A DNA stretch of 10,517 bases from Bacillota bacterium (GTDB lineage: Bacteria; Bacillota; Clostridia; Oscillospirales; Oscillospiraceae), in NCBI GenBank assembly GCA_023395775.1, contig JAEWYA010000085.1, forward strand, positions 1 to 10,517, given 5' to 3'. The notes beneath the pieces are model-generated. The model searched no databases and was not told the origin of the DNA. It saw only the letters and a program-made list of their open reading frames with translations. How positions within the stretch are numbered: the first letter of the stretch is position 1; each line of letters opens with the position of its first letter. This document shows, piece by piece, positions 1 through 5,028 of this stretch. The position numbers and the translations under genes were made by a program.

Positions 1-1092
1 CACATGACCCGCGGCGACCTCTGCAAAGGTCTTTTTGCCGACGGCTTTTTCCAGCCCTGCCACGGTAACGGGCTTGCGCTCCCACAAGAGGGCTTCCGCT
101 ACGCCGCGCTGCTGCATATCTGCAAAAGCTGTGTCCATGTTGTCCCAAGCCCGCGAGGTGCGGCCCTCTACCGCCTTAAAGCCCGCGATCTGCTTGCCGT
201 CCAGACAGGCTTTCAGCGCGTAGTCCGACAGGTCTTTATACCAAGATACAAGCCCCTCGGCTTGCTGGAGAGCCTGTCCAACCTCTGCATCGGAGAGCAG
301 CGGTGGGAGCTTCTTGCCGAACGCCTCCACTGCGAGGACTTTATTTGCCCGCTCCCGGCACTGATTTTTGAGGGGGCAGAACCGGCACCAGTCACCGGGG
401 CAAGGGTCGCCGGGCGCGTCGCTGTCCGCTCGAACTGCCGTAGGGGTCAGAATGTCATGTCCCCATTCCTCCAGTGCCCCTCGACTGATCTCCCAGTCGG
501 ACACCCTGTGCAGTGCGGGCTGTACAATAGTCATTTTGATGGTCTGGATGGAATCACCGTAAATCAGCGCGTACATGGCCAGAGCACCCAGCGCGTAGGT
601 CATCATCTGCGGATTTTCGTGGGCGTCAACCGGTACACCGGCGCCGTTCTTGTAATCCGTGACCCACAGGACACCTTCAGCAATCTGGATGCAGTCGGCG
701 GTGCCCGTGGCCGGGGTTCCGTCTTCTTTGGTTTCCTGGGTAAAGATACCCACCGGCACGGAGGTTTCCAGAGCGATGAACGGCGCAGACTGGAACGTCA
801 TGGCATGCTGCTCCAACGTCTCGACGTACAGGTCGGTGTAGCCGTCCATTTCGGGAAGGTAGAGCGGGTCCTCCTGCAGCTTTTTCAGCTGGGCGTTATA
901 TGTACGCTTGTTCAGCACCAGGAACCGCTTACGGGCTTTAAGCTCTGCGATGGAGTGGGCCAGCCTGCCCGCCTCTGCGTAGGGGCTGGTTGCCACCGGA
1001 ATGCCCTCACTCAGCTTGATGGATGCGGGGCAGTGAATCCAGCGGTGCGCGGAGGAAGGGGACTTTCTGGCGTGGTATTCAGGCGTCGGCAT
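1..1092 (-). CDS. DUF2800 family Cas4/RecB-like PD-(D/E)XK nuclease, 3' end cut by window
   Basis: 364 codons are visible with no stop; the family is usually slightly longer, so only a short C-terminus is missing. The N-terminus has a conserved-looking RWIHCPAS segment (C21). A nuclease-like core follows: E109, D133 in GTADC, and D146-Y-K148, matching the E...D...DxK metal-site pattern of PD-(D/E)XK enzymes. A cysteine cluster follows at C231, C236, C239 and C245 (C-x4-C-x2-C-x5-C). C21 with the last three cysteines is the arrangement that holds a 4Fe-4S cluster in Cas4 and AddB nucleases. The gene is the last visible one in the minus-strand early cluster, and its ATG overlaps the stop of the preceding gene (TGATG). 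A role in phage DNA replication or recombination is inferred from family context; biochemical activity is not established by the sequence. Confidence 0.88.
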   Translation of the reverse strand, partial: MPTPEYHARKSPSSAHRWIHCPASIKLSEGIPVATSPYAEAGRLAHSIAELKARKRFLVLNKRTYNAQLKKLQEDPLYLPEMDGYTDLYVETLEQHAMTFQSAPFIALETSVPVGIFTQETKEDGTPATGTADCIQIAEGVLWVTDYKNGAGVPVDAHENPQMMTYALGALAMYALIYGDSIQTIKMTIVQPALHRVSDWEISRGALEEWGHDILTPTAVRADSDAPGDPCPGDWCRFCPLKNQCRERANKVLAVEAFGKKLPPLLSDAEVGQALQQAEGLVSWYKDLSDYALKACLDGKQIAGFKAVEGRTSRAWDNMDTAFADMQQRGVAEALLWERKPVTVAGLEKAVGKKTFAEVAAGHV

Positions 1093-1718
1093 CAGAGCTG
1101 CGCCCCCAGTCCCCGCAAAGCCATAGCAAAGGCTCCGTATTGCTCCTTCGGGAGCATACTCACCGCCTGAATCCCAAACTGCTGCAACAGGCCAAGGAGC
1201 TGCGGAGTCTTCCCCGCTGCCGCCAAATCCGCGCCGGCTTTGGTGATCTGGTCAAACGTGTACGCAGGGGCAGCAGTGGGCGTCACAGGTGCCGCAGTGG
1301 GGACGGGCGGAGCCATGGACGGAATCGCCGGGATGAAGTTAGGGGCGGAAGGTACAGTGGTCTGCGGCTGGACACCAGGCATGTAAGCGGGGCTGGGGAC
1401 AGAAGCCGAAACCGCAGGGGTAGGGTTTACACTAGGCACGGGTGCAACCGGCGCAGGAATGGGAGCGGGCGCAATCGGAGCAGCAGTCGTCAGTGCAGGA
1501 TTCGGTGCAGGGGTGTGCAGCACAATGGCCGCGGTTTGCGCAGCCGATGCAGGAGCATCCTGCGCAGCGGTAGGGTTTTCGGGCCACTGCAGCTTCACTT
1601 CCGCGCCGGACTGCGATGCTTCTTTGAGGAAGTCCACGGAATCGCAGAAGCGCTTCATCACCTGAATATTCTCGTCACTCAGGCAGAGGCCAAGGGTCAG
1701 ATCGGATTTATTAGACAT
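1092..1718 (-). CDS. Phage protein with long Pro/Ala-rich linker and conserved-looking C-terminal helical domain
   Basis: 208 aa in three parts. Residues 1-48 form a short charged N-terminal segment. Residues about 49-150 are a low-complexity stretch dominated by Pro, Ala, Thr and Val, almost free of charge and probably unstructured. Residues about 152-208 (from YTFDQITKAG to the end) look like a compact helical domain, rich in Leu/Ala/Gln and containing a PKEQYGAFA segment. I recall similar C-terminal domains in phage early proteins but cannot name a family. The ATG is preceded by AAGGAG at 10 nt. The gene overlaps its upstream neighbour by 8 nt and the DUF2800 gene by 3 nt, so it is translated with them. 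It may tether partners in the nuclease/replication complex, which is inference only. Confidence 0.85.
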   Translation of the reverse strand: MSNKSDLTLGLCLSDENIQVMKRFCDSVDFLKEASQSGAEVKLQWPENPTAAQDAPASAAQTAAIVLHTPAPNPALTTAAPIAPAPIPAPVAPVPSVNPTPAVSASVPSPAYMPGVQPQTTVPSAPNFIPAIPSMAPPVPTAAPVTPTAAPAYTFDQITKAGADLAAAGKTPQLLGLLQQFGIQAVSMLPKEQYGAFAMALRGLGAQL

Positions 1719-2082
1719 GTTCGTTTTTCTCCTTCATTACGTAGTCATAGATGGTTTTATATGTGAACTGCCGCGCGGTCGGTTTACCGGGCAGCAGAGG
1801 ATTTTTGGCGCGGATCGCGTTATCCGCTACAATTTCGATAAGGTTCATGGACAGGCCGATTTCATATGCGTGGATAACTTCGGCTTGGACTTTTTGGATA
1901 GCAAGGTCATTACTATGCTGGAATCGATGTAAGCTGCTTTGGGTGATCCGCTTCTGCGCGTCTTTGACCCGCTTGTTTTCCCGCACCAGTCCGTTCACCC
2001 AGTATGTTGATGTACCCAAAGCGGCCGCAGCTTCCTCGCGGGTGAGCGAATTGGGCGCGTCACGACATTTTTCAGTCTTCAC
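1711..2082 (-). CDS. Small phage HTH protein of unknown role
   Basis: 123 aa, starting with GTG. The GTG shares bases with the TGA of the upstream gene (GTGA overlap), which points to translational coupling and fixes the start; a weak GAGAAAAG lies just upstream. Residues about 12-36 (SLTREEAAAALG then STYWVNGLVREN) fit a helix-turn-helix of the excisionase/MerR or terminase-small-subunit kind. The rest is predicted mostly helical, with a basic segment near RVKDAQKR and a C-terminus ending YDYVMKEKNEHV. Function is not recognised. Its place between a zinc-ribbon protein and the Pro/Ala-linker protein suggests a DNA-binding accessory in the early operon. Confidence 0.8.
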   Translation of the reverse strand: MKTEKCRDAPNSLTREEAAAALGTSTYWVNGLVRENKRVKDAQKRITQSSLHRFQHSNDLAIQKVQAEVIHAYEIGLSMNLIEIVADNAIRAKNPLLPGKPTARQFTYKTIYDYVMKEKNEHV

Positions 2083-2282
2083 TTGACTTTTCTCACTTTC
2101 TGGATAATAATGGGCATAATATCTCTTTCTCTTTTCTCTTGCCGTCTCCGGTCTAACTCACCGGGGGCGGCTCTTTTTTGTGTGCGACAGAATGGGCAGA
2201 GGTAAGGCCGGGGGTCATCGCGCAGCCGGGAGACATTCCAGCGCCGGTAACAGCGGGTACAAATGAGGTAACGAGGAGTCAT
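2079..2282 (-). CDS. Small zinc-ribbon protein
   Basis: 67 aa. The start chosen is the ATG at 2282-2280, because GGAGGTG sits 5 nt upstream and the ATG overlaps the TGA of the 3D gene (ATGA); the open frame runs further upstream but only inside that gene. Two CxxC knuckles, C8-x2-C11 and C29-x2-C32, separated by a basic Arg/Asp-rich loop (RRWNVSRLRDDPRP), form a zinc-ribbon-like fold. The C-terminal half is strongly basic (RRRQEKRERD) and could contact nucleic acid. Such small zinc-ribbon proteins are common in phage early regions and mostly uncharacterised. It ends in a 4-nt overlap with the next gene. Confidence 0.75.
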   Translation of the reverse strand: MTPRYLICTRCYRRWNVSRLRDDPRPYLCPFCRTQKRAAPGELDRRRQEKRERDIMPIIIQKVRKVK

Positions 2283-2821
2283 GGGGACACCTCCGGCCGC
2301 ACCCACCACACCGTCAGATTCTGTCTTCCGCACTGGATGGCGTAGTCATAGTCCGGTGTGTAGATGTCAACAGCGTTCCCGGTAACGCCGGTATCCGTCG
2401 CCCACAGTTGCTCTATGGTTCCGTCGGCGTACTGGACAAACACGTCTGAGTACAGCGGGATTACATCGGGGTCAACGGCGCAGGTCAGGTGTTCCACCAC
2501 CGGCAGGCCGGAATATGTAATGCCATAGGCCGGGTCCCCGGGCTGCTTGCCACAAGTGTCCGAGGTATACCAGGTAACCGTGCAGTCCTGGATTACGTTG
2601 GCTTTTGCCAGCAAGGCGGCTTGAATATTTGCGTTTTCGTCCAGTTCCGGGATGTCTGGTGCCTCCCAGCACTGTGCAGGGCCGACGGGAGTGGCCAGCT
2701 CGTCCGTGATAACAGCAGACTCTGCCGATCTCGCCGGGGTAGTCAACGCAGCCACCGCAATAAGCCATGCTAGAGCCGTCAGGACGAGCCGCGCTATGGC
2801 GCGCTTCATTCTTTGTGTCAC
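2279..2821 (-). CDS. Secreted 3D-domain (double-psi beta-barrel) protein
   Basis: 180 aa from the GTG at 2821-2819, chosen because AAAGGA lies 7 nt upstream; the ATG four codons later (2809) is the alternative. Residues 6-33 form a basic-start, hydrophobic signal peptide with a likely cleavage near ARSA/ES. The C-terminal half, about 80-175, matches the 3D domain named for three aspartates: D117 in VDPDVIPL, D143 in ATDTG and D152 in AVDIY, plus the preceding VTWYT segment. Proteins with this domain (relatives of MltA, YabE, YocH and resuscitation-promoting factors) act on or bind peptidoglycan outside the cell. It is the first gene of the tightly overlapped minus-strand block. Finding an exported cell-wall protein among early replication genes is unusual. 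Four extra cysteines (C51, C80, C90, C114), besides C164, may form disulfides. Confidence 0.85.
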   Translation of the reverse strand: MTQRMKRAIARLVLTALAWLIAVAALTTPARSAESAVITDELATPVGPAQCWEAPDIPELDENANIQAALLAKANVIQDCTVTWYTSDTCGKQPGDPAYGITYSGLPVVEHLTCAVDPDVIPLYSDVFVQYADGTIEQLWATDTGVTGNAVDIYTPDYDYAIQCGRQNLTVWWVRPEVSP

Positions 2822-2841
2822 TTTTCGTTCCTTTCTAATTT

Positions 2842-2870
2842 CCTCCCGGATGGAATAACCATCCGGGAGG
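2842..2870 (-). repeat. Perfect 12-bp inverted repeat (hairpin) ahead of the 3D gene
   Basis: CCTCCCGGATGG (2842-2853), loop AATAA, then CCATCCGGGAGG (2859-2870). It lies between the AbrB-like stop (2904) and the 3D gene start (2821). On the minus strand the stem is followed by AAATTAGAAAGG, not a T run, so it is not a standard intrinsic terminator. It could attenuate transcription, protect RNA ends, or be a protein site. Confidence 0.7.
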
Positions 2871-2903
2871 GCGAACACCACCAAAATTTTCAGTCCCTGG
2901 TGA

Positions 2904-3167
2904 TTATGTTGCCGTACCTAAAGCCTTCAAAGCTGCTTTTGCGCACTTGCGGCAAACATGAACACCATGTATGTCTTTAACTCCGATCAAACTTCCACAG
3001 AACACACATCCGGGCTGATACTTTCGGCAGACGATCCGCCTTCCATCTGTAAATACTTCCAGGGAATCTCCTGCTTGAATTTCAATAGCAGGCCAGAAGC
3101 CCTTGGGAATTACAATTCGCCCGTGTAGATCAAGTTCTTTTATAATACAAGTTGTTTTCTTTCTCAA
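2904..3167 (-). CDS. AbrB/SpoVT-type regulator with C-terminal zinc ribbon
   Basis: 87 aa from a TTG at 3167-3165, which has AAAGGA 9 nt upstream. GTG at 3173 and TTG at 3176 are possible but sit too close to that site. Residues 8-50 match the swapped-hairpin DNA-binding domain of AbrB/MazE proteins (IIKELDLHGRIVIPK, then GDSLEVFTDGRRIVCRKY). Residues 54-75 carry two CxxC pairs (C54/C57 and C72/C75), a zinc ribbon found on many clostridial AbrB-family regulators. It probably binds DNA as a dimer and regulates phage or host promoters. It stands alone between a long AT-rich gap and the hairpin before the 3D gene, so it may be expressed separately from the block downstream. Confidence 0.85.
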   Translation of the reverse strand: MRKKTTCIIKELDLHGRIVIPKGFWPAIEIQAGDSLEVFTDGRRIVCRKYQPGCVFCGSLIGVKDIHGVHVCRKCAKAALKALGTAT

Positions 3168-3200
3168 AATCACCAATCCTTTTTGTTTATTTTGCTGCGT

Positions 3201-3234
3201 ATTTGGCGGTGCCCGTATCTATATACTGCCAAAT
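3201..3234. repeat. Interrupted palindrome upstream of the AbrB-like gene
   Basis: ATTTGGCGGT (3201-3210) and ACTGCCAAAT (3225-3234) are inverted copies with one mismatch and a 14-bp spacer. It lies 34-67 bp before the AbrB-like start in the 209-bp gap 3168-3376, a fitting place for an operator, possibly autoregulatory. No convincing minus-strand promoter was found in the gap; TTGACT at 3285-3280 has only a poor -10 (TAGTTT, 19-bp spacer). Confidence 0.4.
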
Positions 3235-3326
3235 TTTGTAATAAATTGGAATATAAACTACTAAGATGGTAATTAGGGAAGTCAATTTGCTGCTATTTAT
3301 CCTGTCTTTCACCTCATTTTTTTAAC

Positions 3327-3355
3327 TTGTCCTTTAGCCTCGTTGGTGGTAATAT
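3327..3355 (+). promoter_or_regulatory. Promoter with extended -10 for the 59-aa gene
   Basis: TTGTCC (3327-3332), 17-bp spacer, TAATAT (3350-3355), with TGG directly before the -10 giving the TGn extension. Predicted start is near 3362, only about 15 nt from the GTG at 3377. No 16-bp operator of the immunity type overlaps it. Confidence 0.65.
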
Positions 3356-3376
3356 GTGGCGAAAGGAGGTGGAAGC

Positions 3377-3556
3377 GTGGATTATGGGTTTACTGACGCC
3401 GAAATATTGTTTGCTTATTCGGAACTAAAAAATAGAATTATGGAATTGGCAAAGACATTAGGCCTAGCCGATTCAGTAGAAAGTGACATTAAACTTTACA
3501 TTTCGGTTCTTCAGAAAATTGAGGAGAAGCATCCAAACTTTAAGCTTTCAATGTAA
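3377..3556 (+). CDS. Small helical protein of unknown function (moron-like cassette)
   Basis: 59 aa from the GTG at 3377, with AGGAGG 7 nt upstream; a GTG at 3356 in the same frame is unlikely because it overlaps the predicted -10. The protein is predicted to be two helices, about residues 6-27 (DAEILFAYSELKNRIMELA) and 32-53 (DSVESDIKLYISVLQKIEE), with no membrane segment, signal peptide or cysteine. The helical-hairpin outline and an LAKTLGL turn loosely recall Spo0E-type aspartyl-phosphate phosphatases, but the SQxLD signature is absent, so this is only a weak guess. It is the only plus-strand gene within the minus-strand early arm, is visibly more AT-rich than the genes around it, and has its own promoter and terminator, as expected of a lysogenically expressed accessory gene. 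Confidence 0.75.
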   Translation: MDYGFTDAEILFAYSELKNRIMELAKTLGLADSVESDIKLYISVLQKIEEKHPNFKLSM

Positions 3557-3580
3557 GAGATGCTGGATGCCCGGCCTTGT

Positions 3581-3620
3581 AATGCCGCTCTTGTAGTACT
3601 GCTACGAGGGCGGCATTTTT
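3581..3620 (+). terminator. Intrinsic terminator of the 59-aa gene
   Basis: AATGCCGCTCTTGTAG (3581-3596), loop TACTG, CTACGAGGGCGGCATT (3602-3617): a 16-bp stem with two G-U pairs, ending in five T. The T run overlaps the stop codon of the converging excisionase-like gene (3621-3619). The minus-strand side has no T run, so it should not stop early minus-strand transcription. Confidence 0.88.
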
Positions 3621-3837
3621 AATTGCTTTGCCCTACCGGCCGGTCTGGTCGGGCACCTTGCAAAAACCGCTCAAACGCTTCACGGGGAATGATGTACACA
3701 TAGCGACCGCTCTTCTGCCGATAAGCAACGCCGAAAGGAAGTTCTCCGGTCCGCAGCCCATGCTCAATCGTCCTGGTCGCCCTGCCGAGAATTCTCGAAG
3801 CCTCTCGCGGGGTAATGACTTCTTTCGTCTGATTCAT
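3619..3837 (-). CDS. Excisionase-like HTH protein (putative Xis)
   Basis: 72 aa. Residues 8-57 fit the HTH_17/excisionase (winged MerR-like) domain: ITPREASRILGRATRTIEHGLRTGEL, then a GRYVYIIPREAFERFL wing and helix. Size, basic character and position beside the Cro-like gene, opposite the integrase operon, fit a recombination directionality factor that helps Int excise the element. ATG overlaps the upstream stop (ATGA), and AAGGAGG lies 4 nt before it. A plain transcriptional regulator of the same fold cannot be excluded. Confidence 0.78.
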   Translation of the reverse strand: MNQTKEVITPREASRILGRATRTIEHGLRTGELPFGVAYRQKSGRYVYIIPREAFERFLQGARPDRPVGQSN

Positions 3838-4049
3838 GTGTCCTCCTTTCCGTGCAGTTCCAGAATTTCATTGATTGCGCTGACGATGGAGGGAGTGCTC
3901 AGCGACCCGACCATGATTTTGTAAAGATAGGAATCGTCGAAGTACAGCCCCGTTTTTTCTTTGACCTGTTCGATAAGCCACGCCTGAGGACGCTCAATGT
4001 CGATAAGACGTTTCTTAATTTCCTTACCGAATACTGTAATTTGTGCCAT
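3834..4049 (-). CDS. Cro-like small phage regulator (XRE-type)
   Basis: 71 aa, predicted all-helical: ITVFGKEIKKRLIDIE, then a helix-turn-helix (QAWLIEQVKEKTG, DDSYLYKIMVG, TPSIVSAINEIL). I recall this compact protein type beside the immunity region of many clostridial and lactobacillar prophages. It is the first gene of the leftward transcript, with AGGAGGTG 10 nt before the ATG, and is divergent from the CI-like repressor. It is therefore the candidate Cro or early activator. Its own coding sequence carries an operator copy at 4024-4039 (about codons 4-9), so repressor bound there could block its transcription. Confidence 0.8.
   Translation of the reverse strand: MAQITVFGKEIKKRLIDIERPQAWLIEQVKEKTGLYFDDSYLYKIMVGSLSTPSIVSAINEILELHGKEDT
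4024..4039. promoter_or_regulatory. Operator copy O5, inside the Cro-like gene
   Basis: TTACCGAATACTGTAA, fitting TTACNG-N4-CNGTAA. It lies in the start of the Cro-like coding sequence. Centre-to-centre distance to the next site is 62 bp, about 5.9 helical turns. Confidence 0.65.
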
Positions 4050-4078
4050 TTGCAGACTTCACCTCCTATATAATGCGA

Positions 4079-4107
4079 TTGACTTTTACGGAATCCTGTA
4101 ATATAAT
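4079..4107 (+). promoter_or_regulatory. Rightward promoter of the repressor-ImmA-int operon
   Basis: TTGACT (4079-4084), exactly 17 bp, TATAAT (4102-4107). Operator O1 occupies almost the whole spacer. Predicted start is near 4114, giving a leader of about 127 nt to the repressor ATG that passes through three more operators. It faces the leftward promoter at 4156-4184. Confidence 0.78.
4086..4101. promoter_or_regulatory. Operator copy O1, in the spacer of the rightward promoter
   Basis: TTACGGAATCCTGTAA. It ends directly against the -10 TATAAT, so bound protein should compete with RNA polymerase for the repressor promoter (autorepression). Confidence 0.75.
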
Positions 4108-4128
4108 CAAATTACCATCAATCAAATA

Positions 4129-4144
4129 TTACAGTCAACCGTAA
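4129..4144. promoter_or_regulatory. Operator copy O2, between the two facing promoters
   Basis: TTACAGTCAACCGTAA, opposite in asymmetry to O1. It lies 43 bp (about 4.1 turns) from O1 and 33 bp (about 3.1 turns) from O3, in the zone transcribed from both directions. Confidence 0.72.
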
Positions 4145-4155
4145 TCTTTAACCTT

Positions 4156-4184
4156 ACTATATTACAACCAACAGTAAAAATCAA
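4156..4184 (-). promoter_or_regulatory. Leftward promoter of the Cro/Xis-like early operon
   Basis: On the minus strand TTGATT (4184-4179), exactly 17 bp, TATAGT (4161-4156). Operator O3 fills the spacer and abuts the -10, mirroring the rightward promoter. Predicted start is near 4149, about 100 nt before the Cro-like ATG. The -10 context TGTAATATA(A/G)T is shared with the rightward promoter. Confidence 0.72.
4162..4177. promoter_or_regulatory. Operator copy O3, in the spacer of the leftward promoter
   Basis: TTACAACCAACAGTAA, the most divergent copy (TTACAA half-site). Its place in the 17-bp spacer suggests it controls the early (lytic) promoter. Confidence 0.68.
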
Positions 4185-4191
4185 GGGTTAT

Positions 4192-4207
4192 TTACGGTAT
4201 ACTGTAA
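4192..4207. promoter_or_regulatory. Operator copy O4, upstream of the leftward promoter
   Basis: TTACGGTATACTGTAA, the same half-sites as O1. It is 30 bp (about 2.9 turns) from O3 and 34-49 bp before the repressor ATG. A TATACT hexamer inside it could be a second -10 for the repressor but has no good -35. An 8-bp inverted repeat follows (ATTTTGTC 4207-4214, GACAAAAT 4221-4228). Confidence 0.7.
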
Positions 4208-4240
4208 TTTTGTCTAAATTGACAAAATGGCGGTGTATTT

Positions 4241-4624
4241 ATGAATGATTTGTATAGCCACATTGAGCAGCTCGGGAAAGAGCGCGGATATAAAAACATG
4301 ACCGTACTGTGTAAATCCGCTGGCGTTCCGCGCTCTACAATGAGCGAATTAAATAACGGGCGAAGTTCCGATTTATCGAAGCCCAACGCTCAAAAATTTG
4401 CAATGTTGCTTGATGTTTCTTTGGATGATATTTACGATATTTATGGTGAGCAAAAAGAACAGCCCTCCGTCAGTGATGACGAAGAGCTTGAAAAATTATT
4501 GGAAATGTACCGCACACGTCCGGAATGCCGGATGCTATTCTCGCTGGCTGATGGGGCAACGGTGGAAGATGTGAAGAAAGCCGCAGCCATTATTGAAGCA
4601 CTCAGAAAGGTTGATGGGCGATAA
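4241..4624 (+). CDS. XRE-family phage repressor (CI/ImmR-like, no peptidase domain)
   Basis: 127 aa. Residues 1-66 form an XRE helix-turn-helix domain (MTVLCKSAGVPRSTMSELNNG, then KPNAQKFAMLLDVSLDDI). Residues about 80-125 form a charged helical C-terminal region (EELEKLLEMYRTRPECRML, VEDVKKAAAIIEALRK), probably for dimerisation. No S24 serine-lysine peptidase domain is present, so RecA-stimulated self-cleavage is not expected. The next gene is an ImmA/IrrE-like peptidase, the partner that cleaves ImmR in ICEBs1. It is the first gene of the rightward lysogeny operon, with only a weak GGCGGTG ribosome site. It is the likely ligand of the five operators, by position. Confidence 0.87.
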   Translation: MNDLYSHIEQLGKERGYKNMTVLCKSAGVPRSTMSELNNGRSSDLSKPNAQKFAMLLDVSLDDIYDIYGEQKEQPSVSDDEELEKLLEMYRTRPECRMLFSLADGATVEDVKKAAAIIEALRKVDGR

Positions 4625-4997
4625 TATGTGGACGCCCGATTATTTTGTTCGGTATATAGATTTCCCGGAAAGAGTCGAGGGCGTCACTGTCCCCAACAAT
4701 GACGGTACATTTGACATTTATATAAACCGTCAGATATGTCCAAACAAGCAACAGTTAAAATTGAAACATGAACTTAGGCATATCCGTAATAATCATTTTT
4801 ACAATGATATTCTTTCTATAAGATCCATTGAAAAAGAAGCCGACGGCATAGATATTAAAACTTCTCCGAGATTACCAGACGTGCTATTTTACCACCCGCC
4901 CGGTAAGATAGCGCTTTTCCATAGCCTTGAGAGCCTTAACCATTACTCCCGCAGATACGCAAGGCAGTGGAAGAAGGAACACGCAGGAAAATCATAA
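4614..4997 (+). CDS. ImmA/IrrE-like zinc metallopeptidase
   Basis: 127 aa from the ATG at 4614, overlapping the repressor stop by 11 nt; an in-frame ATG at 4626, just after that stop, is an equally possible start. The zinc-peptidase motif HELRH (H52-E53-H56) sits mid-protein, and EKEADG (E75) downstream supplies the likely third ligand, as in the ImmA/IrrE (COG2856) family. The N-terminal YINRQICPNKQQLKLKHELRHI segment is typical of phage members. Established role in the family: site-specific cleavage of the cognate XRE repressor after DNA damage or signalling, here inferred for the adjacent repressor. Translational overlap supports fixed stoichiometry. Confidence 0.87.
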   Translation: MGDNMWTPDYFVRYIDFPERVEGVTVPNNDGTFDIYINRQICPNKQQLKLKHELRHIRNNHFYNDILSIRSIEKEADGIDIKTSPRLPDVLFYHPPGKIALFHSLESLNHYSRRYARQWKKEHAGKS

Positions 4998-5028
4998 TCA
5001 TGCTGCCGAAGATCAAGGAGGCATGGCA

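Noticed and set aside
4..1170. Long plus-strand open frame of 388 codons
   Set aside because: It lies antisense to the DUF2800 gene, whose minus-strand product has recognisable nuclease and cysteine motifs. The plus frame has no ribosome site or known motif.
1023..1766. Plus-strand open frame rich in Arg/Gly
   Set aside because: Low-complexity antisense shadow of the Pro/Ala-rich gene on the minus strand.
2822..2884. Longer start for the 3D gene at 2884
   Set aside because: It would add 21 residues before the signal peptide, run through the 12-bp hairpin, and lack a well-placed ribosome site.
4219..4224. TTGACA just before the repressor ATG as a -35
   Set aside because: A -10 at proper spacing would fall inside the start codon region and no matching hexamer is there.
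4927..5022. Longer integrase start at 4927
   Set aside because: It mostly overlaps the peptidase gene and adds residues unlike any integrase; AAGGAGG at 5015-5021 marks the start at 5029.
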